Source of the DNA: JAGTVG01 sp963699805
Lineage (GTDB): Bacteria; Bacteroidota; Bacteroidia; Cytophagales; Cyclobacteriaceae
Assembly (NCBI GenBank): GCA_963699805.1
Contig: CAVOVH010000005.1
Location: 558,001 to 622,000, forward strand
Direction of reading: 5' to 3'
DNA length: 64,000 nucleotides
The stretch's first letter is position 1. Each line of letters opens with the position of its first letter. The notes beneath the pieces are model-generated. The model did no database searches and had not been told where the DNA came from. It saw only the letters and a list, made by a program, of their open reading frames with translations. The position numbers were made by a program, and so were the translations under genes. Positions 16,981 to 27,152 of the stretch are shown in pieces.

Positions 16981-17870
16981 AAGTTTAAATAGATCCAATG
17001 GTCGCTATTAAATTATTCTGAATCGACTCATACCATAGATACACTTCGATCCGATCATTCTAAGCGATGGTTTCTATTGCGTTGAACAGTGTATTACTTT
17101 CTTTTGGATTAGGACATAAAATTTTCTCCTCAATTTCGTTCAGACATTCCGTATTTTGTTATTAAAATGAAGGGGGAAAAAATAAAATGTTGACATTCTT
17201 ACTGTAATAATCAAGAAATTTTCACCAGCCGAAAATGAGTTTGACATATGAAAATAATTTAAGTAACACAGCTTAATCAACTGTTTGATAATAACTTATT
17301 TAAATTTATCTGAATGATTCATTTATATTAAAAAAATTACATTTATTGCTTTAGGACTTCGTCCCATTGTCATGTCGAATGCAATTGAGAAATCTGATCA
17401 AGACATTTCATCAAACCTTGCTCAATGGCCGGGAGATCTATGATTTGGAATCAGATCTCTCCCCGATTTTTATATCGTGGTACCCATGATGATTTTTCGT
17501 AACTAACATATAATCAGGGCATTAATTTGCATTCCTTATTCTTCCAAAAAAATTTGCAGGCACTTCGAGATGTCAAGATTATTATTATGGATTTCTTTAT
17601 CTCCCGCCGGTGGAGGAAAAAGAAGATGGAATCCGTCCAACAGAATGAACCTTTGAAATCGCCTTGATATCATTCATCCCCCATACCACCCATATACAAA
17701 CAGTATAAAATGATAAGATTCCTGTTATTTATTTCAATAATTTTTTAGCTTTCACGATAGATTTTATCAAAACATGGCTTGATAAAAATTTTTTTAAACA
17801 CGTTTTTCGTAATTGAATAATCCATTTTTCTTTTTGATTATAAAAGAAATAGATAGTAAAAAACACAGCA
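16981..17870. other. long gene-poor interval with possible remnants
   Basis: About 890 bases without a convincing gene. On the minus strand 16985-17158 is open except for one TAG at 17060-17062 and has coding-like composition, perhaps a decayed gene tail. At 17354-17475 there is a degenerate palindromic stretch: CATGTCGAATGCAATTGAGA resembles the short dispersed repeats often found between genes, and GGGAGATCT pairs imperfectly with AGATCTCTCCC (17430-17464) before a T-rich tract, like a terminator. No RNA gene was recognised. Confidence 0.4.
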
Positions 17871-18590
17871 ATGAAGCCCGATCCTCAAACTTCCGATAAA
17901 CAAACCTGCCAAGTATGTCAGAAAAAATATGATTTAATGATGCTTTACCCGGCTGAACTGGTGCGACCGCATATTGTGAAATATATTAAACAAAAAATGC
18001 CTGAATGGAATGAAAAAGGATTTATCTGTTCCGATGACCTGCATAAAGTCAGGGCAGATTACATAGAATCATTAATAAAAAGAGAAATAGGAGAAACCAA
18101 ACATCTTGAAAAAGGATTTGTAAAAAGTTTGAAGGAACATGAAATAATTTCCGAAAATATCGATGAGAAATATGAGGCGGGAATCAGTTTTGGTAATAAG
18201 CTTTCAGACAAGATGGCTAGTTTCGGGGGAAGTTGGAGATTTATCATCCTATTTGCAATGGTTTTATTTGTCTGGATTGTAATAAATAGTATCGCATTAC
18301 TGACCAAGCCATTTGACCCGTTCCCATATATTTTGCTGAACCTCATATTATCATGTCTCGCTGCCATTCAGGCTCCAGTAATCATGATGAGCCAGAACAG
18401 GCAGGAAGCAAAAGACAGGATGCGTTCAAAACATGATTATAAAATTAATCTAAAAGCGGAACTTGAAATCAGGTTGCTCAATGAAAAGATCGATTTCCTT
18501 CTTGAAAAACAATTGCAACGTTTGATGGAAATTCAGGGGATTCAGACTGAAATATTGGAGGACATTCTAAAAAAGGAAAAGAAAAAATAA
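17871..18590 (+). CDS. DUF1003 membrane protein
   Basis: A 239-residue protein. It starts with a Cys-rich knuckle (CQVCQKK, residues 13-19) followed by a soluble region. Two membrane helices (about residues 123-145 and 150-170) flank the DUF1003 signature FDPFPYILLNL...AIQAPVIMMSQNRQ. A basic coiled-coil tail (residues 185-239) ends in a run of lysines. The molecular function of DUF1003 is unknown. It lies 54 bases before kup on the same strand, so co-transcription with the K+ transporter is plausible but unproven. Confidence 0.92.
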   Translation: MKPDPQTSDKQTCQVCQKKYDLMMLYPAELVRPHIVKYIKQKMPEWNEKGFICSDDLHKVRADYIESLIKREIGETKHLEKGFVKSLKEHEIISENIDEKYEAGISFGNKLSDKMASFGGSWRFIILFAMVLFVWIVINSIALLTKPFDPFPYILLNLILSCLAAIQAPVIMMSQNRQEAKDRMRSKHDYKINLKAELEIRLLNEKIDFLLEKQLQRLMEIQGIQTEILEDILKKEKKK

Positions 18591-18644
18591 TCTTAATGAA
18601 ATTTCTTCCATATTTTAAAAGTAGAGCCTTCTGTTGAACACTAC

Positions 18645-20573
18645 ATGGAAACTTTAAAAAATAACAGGATCAAGTTTTCGGGTTTGCTGATAACACTTGG
18701 AATTGTTTATGGCGACATAGGCACCTCCCCGTTGTATGTCATTAAAGCAATAGCAGGCACAAGGATAATCGAGGAAAAACTTGTTTTAGGAGGTCTTTCA
18801 TGTATTTTCTGGACATTAACCCTGATTACTACATTTAAATATATCTATCTTGCCCTGAATGCAGATAATAAAGGAGAGGGAGGAATATTTGCCTTATATG
18901 CACTTTTAAGAAAAAAAAAAGCAAAATGGTTGATCATACCAGCAATCATTGGTTGCGGTACCTTAATTGCCGATGGATTTATCACCCCATCCATATCAAT
19001 ATCATCTGCCATTGAGGGATTACGCTTTATTTATCCTCATATCAATACAATCCCCATCGTTATTTTAATCCTTGTCATGCTTTTTGTATTTCAACAGTTT
19101 GGCACCAGTATTATTGGAAAGACTTTTGCCCCAGTTATGTTGATATGGTTTAGTATGCTTGCGGTTTTTGGTTTACATTCTATCATTCTGAATCCAGTAG
19201 TCCTCAAAGCTGTCAATCCTATATATGCCTTCAATTTACTCACTAATTATCCCAAGGGATTTTGGGTATTGGGCGCCGTGTTTCTTTGTACAACAGGAGC
19301 TGAAGCCCTTTATTCCGATATGGGGCATTGTGGCAAACAAAATATCCGATTCACCTGGATATTTGTAAAAACAGCACTCTTATTGAGTTATTTTGGACAG
19401 TCTGCCTGGTTATTAAGCAAAAATTCTGGTACTTCGAATACTTTGAACCCTTTTTATACCATGATGCCTCAATGGTTTATACCTATTGGAATTGTAATTG
19501 CCACTCTTGCAACCATCATTGCCAGCCAAGCACTTATCAGTGGCGTGTTTTCCCTGGTAAGCCAGGCAATAAAACTGGAAATTTGGACTGAATTAAAAAT
19601 AAATTATCCCAGCATTCGCAAGGGACAGGTTTATCTCCCAGCAGTCAATTGGCTATTATTTGCCGGTTGTATTACTGTCGTACTTATTTTCAGAGAATCA
19701 TCAAATATGGAATCAGCTTATGGATTGGCAATTATAATCAATATGTTAATGACAACCCTGTTACTTTTATCCTATCTGAAGGATCTGCATAAATCAAAAC
19801 TGACAATTATTTCCTTCGGAATTATTTTCATATTTATTGAATCCTCATTTTTCATTTCCAACCTAGATAAGCTTTTTCATGGCGGTTGGTTTACCTTGTT
19901 GATTGCGACAGTACTCATCACACTCATGATAATCATTAGAAAGGTGAAAGAACTGAAAATGAAACACAAAGATTTTGTCAACCTGAAAGACTACATTCAT
20001 ATAATTTCTGATGTACAGAATGATAAATCGATACCACTTTATTCTGAGAATCTAGTGTTTCTTGCTAAAGCGAATAATAAAAAACATATAGACGCCAATA
20101 TTATCTATTCCATGTTCTATAAACAGCCTAAAAGAGCAAATATATACTGGTTTTTACATGTTGAAATTTTAGACGAACCTTCCACAAATACTTACACAAT
20201 TGATACCCTGATTCCAGGAAAATGTTTTTTCATTCAGTTAAAAACAGGATTTAAAAATGAACACAAAATGCATTTAATGTTCATGAAGGTTGTAGAAACC
20301 ATGCAAAAAAATGGTACGATTGAAAAATCAAGTCAATTTCCATCGCTAAATAAACATGATATTCCTTCGGGTTTCAAATTCATAATACTTACACCTGTTT
20401 TGTCAGCCGAAATGATATTAAAACCAACGGAACAATTAATGTTTACAGCTTACAAATGGATAAAAAAAGCCAGCCTTTCCAAAATTGAAGATTTTGGACT
20501 CGAACTGGCGAATGTAGAGGAAGAACTTATCCCAATAAAAGTTGCTCGAAGTGGTAATATAACATTCGATTAG
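18645..20573 (+). CDS. kup: potassium uptake protein Kup
   Basis: A full-length KUP/HAK/KT permease of 642 residues with about 12 helices. The N-terminal signature LGIVYGDIGTSPLYV (residues 19-33) is intact. So are the acidic helix AEALYSDMGHCG near 220 and the GGWF motif near 420 that precedes the cytoplasmic C-terminal domain. It imports K+ with H+. The C-terminal tail is divergent: it lacks the YFIGRETLV motif that survives in the decayed copy at 1056-1756, so the two are different subtypes rather than a recent duplication. Confidence 0.95.
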   Translation: METLKNNRIKFSGLLITLGIVYGDIGTSPLYVIKAIAGTRIIEEKLVLGGLSCIFWTLTLITTFKYIYLALNADNKGEGGIFALYALLRKKKAKWLIIPAIIGCGTLIADGFITPSISISSAIEGLRFIYPHINTIPIVILILVMLFVFQQFGTSIIGKTFAPVMLIWFSMLAVFGLHSIILNPVVLKAVNPIYAFNLLTNYPKGFWVLGAVFLCTTGAEALYSDMGHCGKQNIRFTWIFVKTALLLSYFGQSAWLLSKNSGTSNTLNPFYTMMPQWFIPIGIVIATLATIIASQALISGVFSLVSQAIKLEIWTELKINYPSIRKGQVYLPAVNWLLFAGCITVVLIFRESSNMESAYGLAIIINMLMTTLLLLSYLKDLHKSKLTIISFGIIFIFIESSFFISNLDKLFHGGWFTLLIATVLITLMIIIRKVKELKMKHKDFVNLKDYIHIISDVQNDKSIPLYSENLVFLAKANNKKHIDANIIYSMFYKQPKRANIYWFLHVEILDEPSTNTYTIDTLIPGKCFFIQLKTGFKNEHKMHLMFMKVVETMQKNGTIEKSSQFPSLNKHDIPSGFKFIILTPVLSAEMILKPTEQLMFTAYKWIKKASLSKIEDFGLELANVEEELIPIKVARSGNITFD

Positions 20574-20832
20574 CTAAATTCGATTTCATAATCCCTTATT
20601 CTAAAACTGTTTCACGTTTTATGAATATGAACTAACTTGGGAATATTAAATCTGATGAATTTTTATAACTTATTTTTTTACTTAATGCGATCATAAAGAT
20701 TATTTAAAATCTAATTACCCCTCCACTTAGTATAACCTACAAGGATTATCCCATATATTTTTGTCTTAATGTTTACTCATTAGAAATATTGGATATGATT
20801 AAAGTACCTTTCGAATTATATTTTATAAAACT

Positions 20833-20863
20833 TTTGCGAGTATTTAAAAATGATTTACCTTTG
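20833..20863 (+). promoter_or_regulatory. Bacteroidota-type promoter of rplU-rpmA
   Basis: A perfect match to the phylum consensus: TTTG at 20833-20836, a 19-base spacer, then TACCTTTG at 20856-20863. Transcription would start near 20870, giving an approximately 20-base leader before the rplU ATG at 20889. Confidence 0.85.
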
Positions 20864-20888
20864 CAGTCCGTTTCAAAATCATGAAATC

Positions 20889-21200
20889 ATGTATGCAATT
20901 GTTGATATCGCAGGCAAACAATTTAAAGTAAGTAAGGATCAGCAGATCTTTGCCCCCAGGTTAACAGGGGAAACCGGAGATAAGGTAGAGTTTGACAAAG
21001 TTTTATTGGTGGATGATGAAGGTAAGGTAAAAATTGGGAATCCAATCATTAAGGGAGCAAAAGTATCCGGTAAAATTGTTGAGCATTTAAAAGGAGACAA
21101 GGTCATTGTTTTTAAGAAAAAAAGAAGGAAAGGTTACAAAGTAAAAAATGGCCACCGTCAGCAATTTACCAAATTAATTATTGAAGACATTAAAAATTAA
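20889..21200 (+). CDS. rplU: 50S ribosomal protein L21
   Basis: A 103-residue L21 that binds 23S rRNA. The start is ATG 20889 (MYAIVDIAGKQFKV), which fits the family; an upstream in-frame ATG at 20850 lies inside the promoter and would not be transcribed. The conserved C-terminal KKRRKGYKVKNGHRQ is present. It is the first gene of the rplU-rpmA operon, 5 bases before rpmA. Confidence 0.98.
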   Translation: MYAIVDIAGKQFKVSKDQQIFAPRLTGETGDKVEFDKVLLVDDEGKVKIGNPIIKGAKVSGKIVEHLKGDKVIVFKKKRRKGYKVKNGHRQQFTKLIIEDIKN

Positions 21201-21205
21201 GAATT

Positions 21206-21469
21206 ATGGCACATAAAAAAGGAGCCGGAAGTTCAAGAAACGGTAGAGAATCAGAAAGCAAACGACTCGGCGTAAAAATATTTGGAGGTCAGTTCGCCAA
21301 AGCAGGAAATATCATTGTCAGGCAGCGGGGGACCAAACACCATCCTGGTGTCAATGTTGGAATTGGAAAGGATCACACCCTGTTTGCACTTTCTGACGGT
21401 GTGGTCGAATTTAAAAAAGGAATAAAAGACAGGTCATATGTTTCTGTAGTTTCACAGGAACAGAAATAA
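21206..21469 (+). CDS. rpmA: 50S ribosomal protein L27
   Basis: An 87-residue L27 with the basic N-terminus MAHKKGAGSSRNGRESESKR that reaches the peptidyl-transferase centre and the conserved RQRGTKHHPG. There is no N-terminal pre-sequence needing cleavage. It follows rplU by 5 bases and is followed by a strong terminator. Confidence 0.98.
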   Translation: MAHKKGAGSSRNGRESESKRLGVKIFGGQFAKAGNIIVRQRGTKHHPGVNVGIGKDHTLFALSDGVVEFKKGIKDRSYVSVVSQEQK

Positions 21470-21496
21470 AAATATTGAACACACCCCTAAACAATG

Positions 21497-21526
21497 GCAT
21501 GAAAGTTTCCTTTCATGCTTTTTTTT
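21497..21526 (+). terminator. Rho-independent terminator of rplU-rpmA
   Basis: The palindrome GCATGAAA...TTTCATGC (21497-21504 with 21511-21518) is followed by eight Ts, 27 bases after the rpmA stop. Confidence 0.92.
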
Positions 21527-21545
21527 GTCATCCTTCCGGAACGAA

Positions 21546-22169
21546 TCAAAAGATCCGGTGGTTGAGGATCTGATCAAAAAAATGTGGGATAACACTGGGC
21601 CTGATAAGGATACTGAAGATGATCCCGAATAAGGCGCCATACAAATGGGCATCATGGTTGATATTATCCGACATTTTTTTGCCCTGATAATAGGAATAAA
21701 TGAGGTAAAGAGCACCAAAGATATATCCGGGTATACCCACTGGGATAAAAAACAGATAAATTTTACTGGTAGGATTGAAAAGTATGCTGGCAAATAAGAC
21801 GGCACTCACTGCTCCCGAAGCACCCAGGCTATTATAATTCGGTTGTTCCCGGTGTTTTATGATGGAAGGAATATCGGCCACAACCATACCGATGAAATAC
21901 AGGGCCACATAATAAATGATCCCTTCACTCCCATATAGGTAGGAAAATACATATTCCATATTACGCCCGAAAAAATAAAGCGTAATCATATTGAAGAGGA
22001 GATGCGTCCAGTCATGATGGATGAAACCTGAGGTCAAAATGCGGTAATACTGGTTGCGGTGAACCACCGCATATGGATTTAACATCCAGGCATATAACTT
22101 ATCTGTCCGGTTCCATGCATAAATGCTGGCGATGACGCTGAGGCCAATTAAAATATATGTGATGATCAT
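21546..22169 (-). CDS. rhomboid-family intramembrane serine protease
   Basis: A 207-residue polytopic membrane protein with six helices. The active site is visible: GASG with the nucleophile Ser118 in helix 4 and the base His175 in AHLYG of helix 6. The L1-loop signature after helix 1 includes the FIHHDWTHLLFNM motif near 49-61. Rhomboids cut membrane proteins inside the bilayer; the substrate is unknown. It lies 4 bases after the polyprenyl synthase gene at the end of a minus-strand run. Confidence 0.93.
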   Translation of the reverse strand: MIITYILIGLSVIASIYAWNRTDKLYAWMLNPYAVVHRNQYYRILTSGFIHHDWTHLLFNMITLYFFGRNMEYVFSYLYGSEGIIYYVALYFIGMVVADIPSIIKHREQPNYNSLGASGAVSAVLFASILFNPTSKIYLFFIPVGIPGYIFGALYLIYSYYQGKKMSDNINHDAHLYGALFGIIFSILIRPSVIPHFFDQILNHRIF

Positions 22170-22173
22170 AATC

Positions 22174-23151
22174 CTAGATTTCCCGATTCATTAAATATTC
22201 TGTCAACACGTATAAATCTTTCTTTTTATTTTCCCCGACCTCAATTTTATCAAGGTCCCGATGTGCGACCGAAAAGTAATGGTTTATTTTTTCATTCGCC
22301 AATTCCCTGATCCCTGCTTTCCGATAAATTTCCTTAACAGCCTCCACCTTTTCAGCTGGGTCAAAATCTTTCATCCGGATCCACCTGTTCAACTCCTCGA
22401 GTTCTCTGCCTCCTGAAAGTTCCATTGCTTTAAGTAACAAAAATGTTTTTTTATTGGTGATGATATCTCCTCCGACCTGTTTTCCGAATTTCTGATGATC
22501 GGCATATACGTCGAGCAGATCATCCATCAGCTGGAAGCCAATGCCCAGGTTGATCCCGAAATCTGATAATAGCCGAATATCAGCCTCTTCCGCACTGGCT
22601 AATATGCCTCCAAACGATAAACTGAATCCGATCAATACCGCTGTTTTGTATTCGATCATACGGATGTATTCATCTTCCGATACATGGGTTTTTGTCTCAA
22701 AATCCATATCCATCTGCTGACCTTCGCATACCCGGGCCGCACAATCATTAAAATCCTTGACCACCTTTTTCATAATCCCCTCATCCACCTCCATCAACAG
22801 GTCATACACCCTTACAAGCATCACATCTCCGGATAAGATGGCTGTACTTTCATTCCATCGGTTGTGAACAGTTGGTTTTCCCCGCCGTAAAGGTGCTTTA
22901 TCCATGATGTCATCATGGAGCAGTGTGAAATTATGAAATATCTCCACTGCGAGGGATGGGCGGAGGATCTTCTGATAATTCTTATGATAAAGGCTATATG
23001 CAAGCAGGGTCAGCAGGGGACGGATCCTTTTCCCACCCAGTTGAAGAATATAGCTGATCGGATCATATAAATTTTCAGGATACTGGCCGAATGACAGGTT
23101 TTTTAACTCCTGGTCGATTTGTTGAACATACTTCTTTATGGTATCATTCAT
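22174..23151 (-). CDS. polyprenyl (isoprenyl) diphosphate synthase
   Basis: A trans-prenyl transferase of 325 residues that condenses isopentenyl diphosphate onto an allylic diphosphate. The two aspartate-rich motifs are DDIMD (about residues 80-84) and DDLLD (about 210-214), with GGKRIRP at the N-terminus. In Bacteroidota this enzyme supplies geranylgeranyl-, octaprenyl- or menaquinone-type chains; chain length cannot be fixed here. The start is taken as ATG 23151, which overlaps the rnr stop by eight bases (ATGAATGA) and signals translational coupling. Confidence 0.93.
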   Translation of the reverse strand: MNDTIKKYVQQIDQELKNLSFGQYPENLYDPISYILQLGGKRIRPLLTLLAYSLYHKNYQKILRPSLAVEIFHNFTLLHDDIMDKAPLRRGKPTVHNRWNESTAILSGDVMLVRVYDLLMEVDEGIMKKVVKDFNDCAARVCEGQQMDMDFETKTHVSEDEYIRMIEYKTAVLIGFSLSFGGILASAEEADIRLLSDFGINLGIGFQLMDDLLDVYADHQKFGKQVGGDIITNKKTFLLLKAMELSGGRELEELNRWIRMKDFDPAEKVEAVKEIYRKAGIRELANEKINHYFSVAHRDLDKIEVGENKKKDLYVLTEYLMNREI

Positions 23152-25294
23152 TTCCGGCGAGTGACAAATCAATGATTCTTCGGTCGATGTCGGCCTTCAG
23201 GACCTTTATTTTTACCTTGTCGCCTAAGGTATACATTCTTTTATTATATCGTCCAATCACTCTCATGTTTTTTTCGTCAAACTCATAGTAATCATCACCC
23301 AGTTCCGACATCCGGATCATTCCTTCTACTTTCGTCTCAACGATCTCTACATAGATTCCCCAATCAGTCATTCCGGAGATCAGCCCATTGAACACCTGAC
23401 CGATTTTATCGGCCATATATTCCACCTGCTTGTATTTGATAGAAGCTCTTTCTGCATCAGTGGCGGTCTTTTCTTTTTCAGAGCTATGGATGCATTTTTC
23501 TTCATAATCTTCCTTTGAAACCGATTCGCCGTTATCCATGTAATGGTACAGCAACCTGTGCACCATCATATCCGGATATCGCCGGATCGGGGAAGTAAAA
23601 TGTGTATAATGATCGAATGCCAATCCAAAATGGCCTTTTACTTCGGTAGAGTATTTTGCCTTCGCCATCGAACGGATGGCCAGGCTTTCAAGAATATTCT
23701 GTTCCGGCTTCCCTTCGATCTTATCCATCAGCATATTCAGCGCCTTTGAAATGCCATCGCGCTTGAAATTCAATTGATGCCCGAATCTTTTGGCAAACAA
23801 TGTGAAGGTTTCCAGCTTCGCTTCATCCGGATTATCGTGAATTCTGTATACGAATGTTTTTTTCTTCCTTTCCCCAGATTTTCTGTTCACATATTCTGCC
23901 ACCCGTTTGTTAGCAAGCAACATAAAATCTTCGATCATTTTATGTGCATCTTTCCTTTCTTTGGGTATGATCTCAAGGGGTTTTCCATCCTTGTCAAGCC
24001 GGAATTTAACTTCTGTCGTTTCGAAGTTGATCGAACCAGTCATGAACCTTTCCAATCGTAATTTCAAAGCCAGTTCATTCAATAGGGTGAGTTCCTTGGC
24101 GAAGTCTCCATGGAATGTCTCGATCCTTTCCTGGGCCTCTTCATAACTGAACCTCCTGTCAGAATGAATGATTGTCTTGCCAAACCATTCATGGATGATA
24201 TGCGCATTTTTATCCAATTCAAATACCGCTGAGAAAGTCAGTTTATCTTCTTTCGGTCTTAGCGAACAGAGATCATTGGATAATCTCTCCGGGAGCATCG
24301 GGATGGTACGGTCCACGAGATATACGGAGGTAGCCCGGTTATAGGCTTCCTGGTCGAGGATCGAATCTTCCTTAACGTAATGCGTTACATCAGCGATATG
24401 CACTCCTACCTCATAATTCCCATTTTCGAGAAAAGTAATCGAAACCGCATCATCAAAATCCTTTGCATCTTCCGGGTCGATGGTAAAGGTGGTTACATTC
24501 CTGAAATCCCTCCTCTTACTGATCTCCTTCTGGGCAAGGGAAGAAGAAATTCTTTCAGCCTGTTTTTTCACCTGTCCCGGAAAATCAAAGGGAAGTCCGA
24601 ATTCAGCCATGATAGAATGTATTTCCGCTTCATTTTCACCGGCTGGCCCCAGTACATTGATGATCTCACCTACAGGATTTTTATCCCCCTCCTTCCATTC
24701 CTTGATCCTTACGATCACCTTATCATGATTCTTTGCCTTATTGAAATCTTCCGGTCTGATAAAAATGTCATAATGCATCTTTTTGAAATCCGGAATCACA
24801 AAGGCATACTTGGCACTCATCTCCATGCGGCCCACAAACTCCATCCGGTATCGTTGAACGATTTCAGTGACGTATCCCACGGGCCGGCCATCTTTTCGTA
24901 CCGAGGATACGTTCACTTTCACGATATCATCATCCAACGCATTTTTCAGATCTTCCACCTTTACGTAGATATCCTGATCAAATTTGTCTGTTACAATGAA
25001 CGCATATTTAGAATTGACAAAGTCCACCTGGCCCACCACTTCACTCGAACTGGTTTTCAGTGCAAAATTTCCATCTTTATTCAGATCGACCATGCCTTTC
25101 CTGATGAATTCAAGCAATATTCCATCCACATTATTTCTCAAATGTTTCTGCTTGATGTTCAAGCTATTGATAATTTTCTTGATGGAGAAAGCCCGGTTGG
25201 GATTCTGTTCGAATAATCCCATGACCTGCTTTTTTAATTGCTCGATTTTTTTATCTGATTTTGTGCCTTCTGATTTTCTTTTTTTACTCGTCAT
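23144..25294 (-). CDS. rnr: ribonuclease R
   Basis: A 3'-5' exoribonuclease of 716 residues from ATG 25294 (MTSKKRKSEG). It has a Lys-rich N-terminus, a winged-helix domain, cold-shock domains, the RNB catalytic core with DPEDAKDFDDAVS (Mg2+-binding aspartates, near residue 270) and a C-terminal S1 domain. RNase R degrades structured RNA and helps rRNA quality control. The start overlaps the upstream ABC ATPase gene by 11 bases, and the 3' end overlaps the prenyl synthase by 8, so this is a tightly packed operon. Confidence 0.97.
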   Translation of the reverse strand: MTSKKRKSEGTKSDKKIEQLKKQVMGLFEQNPNRAFSIKKIINSLNIKQKHLRNNVDGILLEFIRKGMVDLNKDGNFALKTSSSEVVGQVDFVNSKYAFIVTDKFDQDIYVKVEDLKNALDDDIVKVNVSSVRKDGRPVGYVTEIVQRYRMEFVGRMEMSAKYAFVIPDFKKMHYDIFIRPEDFNKAKNHDKVIVRIKEWKEGDKNPVGEIINVLGPAGENEAEIHSIMAEFGLPFDFPGQVKKQAERISSSLAQKEISKRRDFRNVTTFTIDPEDAKDFDDAVSITFLENGNYEVGVHIADVTHYVKEDSILDQEAYNRATSVYLVDRTIPMLPERLSNDLCSLRPKEDKLTFSAVFELDKNAHIIHEWFGKTIIHSDRRFSYEEAQERIETFHGDFAKELTLLNELALKLRLERFMTGSINFETTEVKFRLDKDGKPLEIIPKERKDAHKMIEDFMLLANKRVAEYVNRKSGERKKKTFVYRIHDNPDEAKLETFTLFAKRFGHQLNFKRDGISKALNMLMDKIEGKPEQNILESLAIRSMAKAKYSTEVKGHFGLAFDHYTHFTSPIRRYPDMMVHRLLYHYMDNGESVSKEDYEEKCIHSSEKEKTATDAERASIKYKQVEYMADKIGQVFNGLISGMTDWGIYVEIVETKVEGMIRMSELGDDYYEFDEKNMRVIGRYNKRMYTLGDKVKIKVLKADIDRRIIDLSLAGNE

Positions 25295-27137
25295 TTTTTG
25301 ATTTTTCTTCTTCTCTGATGTCCTTAATTGCTGCTGCCATCCGTTTCTGCAGGATGCTCCTGCGTATGTCTTCAAGGTCTCCTTTTGGGATGGCTTCTAT
25401 TAATTCCTTTGTGTAGGGATCACGTGGCTTTAAATACAGGTCTTCCGGAAAGCCCATTTCAATGAACCGACCATTACGCATGATAAATATCCTGTCCGAC
25501 ATGAACTTAACGATGGACAGATCGTGTGATATAAAAATATAGGTGAAATTAAAATCCTTTTTGAGCTGATTGAGGAGATTTAATACCTGTGCCTGCACCG
25601 ATACATCCAGGGCGGATACCGATTCATCCAGGATCAGGAATGAAGGATCGACTGCCAAAGCTCTGGCAATGCAGGCACGCTGGCGCTGACCCCCTGAAAA
25701 TTCATGCGGGTAGCGGTTATAACTCTTCTCATCCATTCCAACTTTTTGGAGTAATTCAAATACCCGGTCTTTCTGAGAACGACGGTTTCCATGCAATCCA
25801 TGCACTTTCATGGGTTCCCATATCGCCTCTCCGATGGTTTGTCGTGGGTCCAGGGATGAATAAGGATCCTGAAAAATGATCTGCATCGATTTTCTCAATT
25901 CACGGGTCTCGGCAGCATTCAAAAGGGCGATATCCCGGTTTTTGAAGATAATTCTTCCTACAGTCGGATCGGTCAGCCTGATCAGCAATCTTCCCAGGGT
26001 AGTCTTACCACACCCTGATTCTCCCACCAGGCCGATGGTTTCACCGGGATACACATCAAACGATACCCCATCTACCGCCTTTACCACTTCACCATGGCTG
26101 CTGAAGAGGTTTTTCCGGCTTGAGTAATATTTCCTCAGATTCCGGACCCTTAAAATGGCCCCACCCTGGACTACTTTTAGCCTTCGTTCGATCAGTTCAT
26201 CCCTACGCTCCACATTTAAAAGAAGTGCTTCTCCCACAGAAGTATATTTAACTCCTTCCCAGTAATCCTGATCCCCCTTCACAAAATCAGCGACAGTAGG
26301 CAATACCTTCAAGCGTATATCCAGCCTGGGTCGGCAGGCGAGCAATCCTTTTGTATAGGGGTGCCTTGGATCAGAAAACACATCCCAGACGGTTCCTTCT
26401 TCCACGATTTTCCCTTGATACATCACCACTACACGATCGGCCACATCCGCGATCACTCCCAGATCATGGGTGATGAATAAAATGGAGCTGTTAAGATCCC
26501 CCCTCAAATCTTTGATGAGTTTCAGAATATTGGCCTGTGTGGTTACATCCAAAGCTGTGGTGGGTTCATCGGCAATCATCAGCCGTGGATTGGCAGCCAG
26601 GGCCATGGCAATCATCACCCGCTGTTTTTCTCCCCCGGAAAGCTGGTGGGGGTATGTCTTCAGGACTGTCTCTGGCCTGGTAAGTTTTACCTTTTCAAAT
26701 AACCTGATGGTCTCCTTCCGGGCTTCCCGGCGTTTTAAATGCTTATGGCTGACCAGTAATTCAATGACCTGGTTCCCACAGGTGATCACGGGATTCAGGG
26801 AGGTCATCGGTTCCTGGAAGATCATGGATATTTCATTTCCCCTGAGCTTTCTGATCTCTTTTTCAGATAAATCTACCAGGTTGATGTTCCCGTATTGTTT
26901 GGATTGAAAATAGATCTCGCCCTTTACAATTTCCCCGGGAGGATGTGGAATGAGATTAAGGATGGAAAGAGCAGTGACAGTTTTACCTGATCCTGATTCG
27001 CCCACCACCCCCACGGTCTCACCTGGATAAATATCCAGTGAAATATCATCGACCGCTTTTATGTTTTCTTCTGCCGACCTGAAATGAATGGTTAGATTTT
27101 GTATGGAAAGTACTGGTAATCTCTGACTAGGATACAT
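25284..27137 (-). CDS. fused oligopeptide-type ABC transporter ATPase (DppD-DppF-like)
   Basis: A 617-residue protein with two complete ABC domains in tandem. The first has Walker A GESGSGKT near residue 50, signature LSGGEKQR and Walker B LMIADEPTTALD. The second has GESGCGKTT near 375, FSGGQRQR and LILDESVSALD. Each has the C-terminal oligopeptide-transporter extension (for example HPYTKGLLACRP). Such fusions power uptake or export of peptides or nickel together with separate permease and binding proteins, none of which are nearby. It is the first gene of the run with rnr and the prenyl synthase. Confidence 0.95.
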   Translation of the reverse strand: MYPSQRLPVLSIQNLTIHFRSAEENIKAVDDISLDIYPGETVGVVGESGSGKTVTALSILNLIPHPPGEIVKGEIYFQSKQYGNINLVDLSEKEIRKLRGNEISMIFQEPMTSLNPVITCGNQVIELLVSHKHLKRREARKETIRLFEKVKLTRPETVLKTYPHQLSGGEKQRVMIAMALAANPRLMIADEPTTALDVTTQANILKLIKDLRGDLNSSILFITHDLGVIADVADRVVVMYQGKIVEEGTVWDVFSDPRHPYTKGLLACRPRLDIRLKVLPTVADFVKGDQDYWEGVKYTSVGEALLLNVERRDELIERRLKVVQGGAILRVRNLRKYYSSRKNLFSSHGEVVKAVDGVSFDVYPGETIGLVGESGCGKTTLGRLLIRLTDPTVGRIIFKNRDIALLNAAETRELRKSMQIIFQDPYSSLDPRQTIGEAIWEPMKVHGLHGNRRSQKDRVFELLQKVGMDEKSYNRYPHEFSGGQRQRACIARALAVDPSFLILDESVSALDVSVQAQVLNLLNQLKKDFNFTYIFISHDLSIVKFMSDRIFIMRNGRFIEMGFPEDLYLKPRDPYTKELIEAIPKGDLEDIRRSILQKRMAAAIKDIREEEKSKNDE

Positions 27138-27152
27138 GGATAATTCAAAATA

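Noticed and set aside
24380..25216. 278-codon plus-strand frame inside rnr
   Set aside because: It is antisense to the well-supported RNase R gene and its translation is not protein-like.
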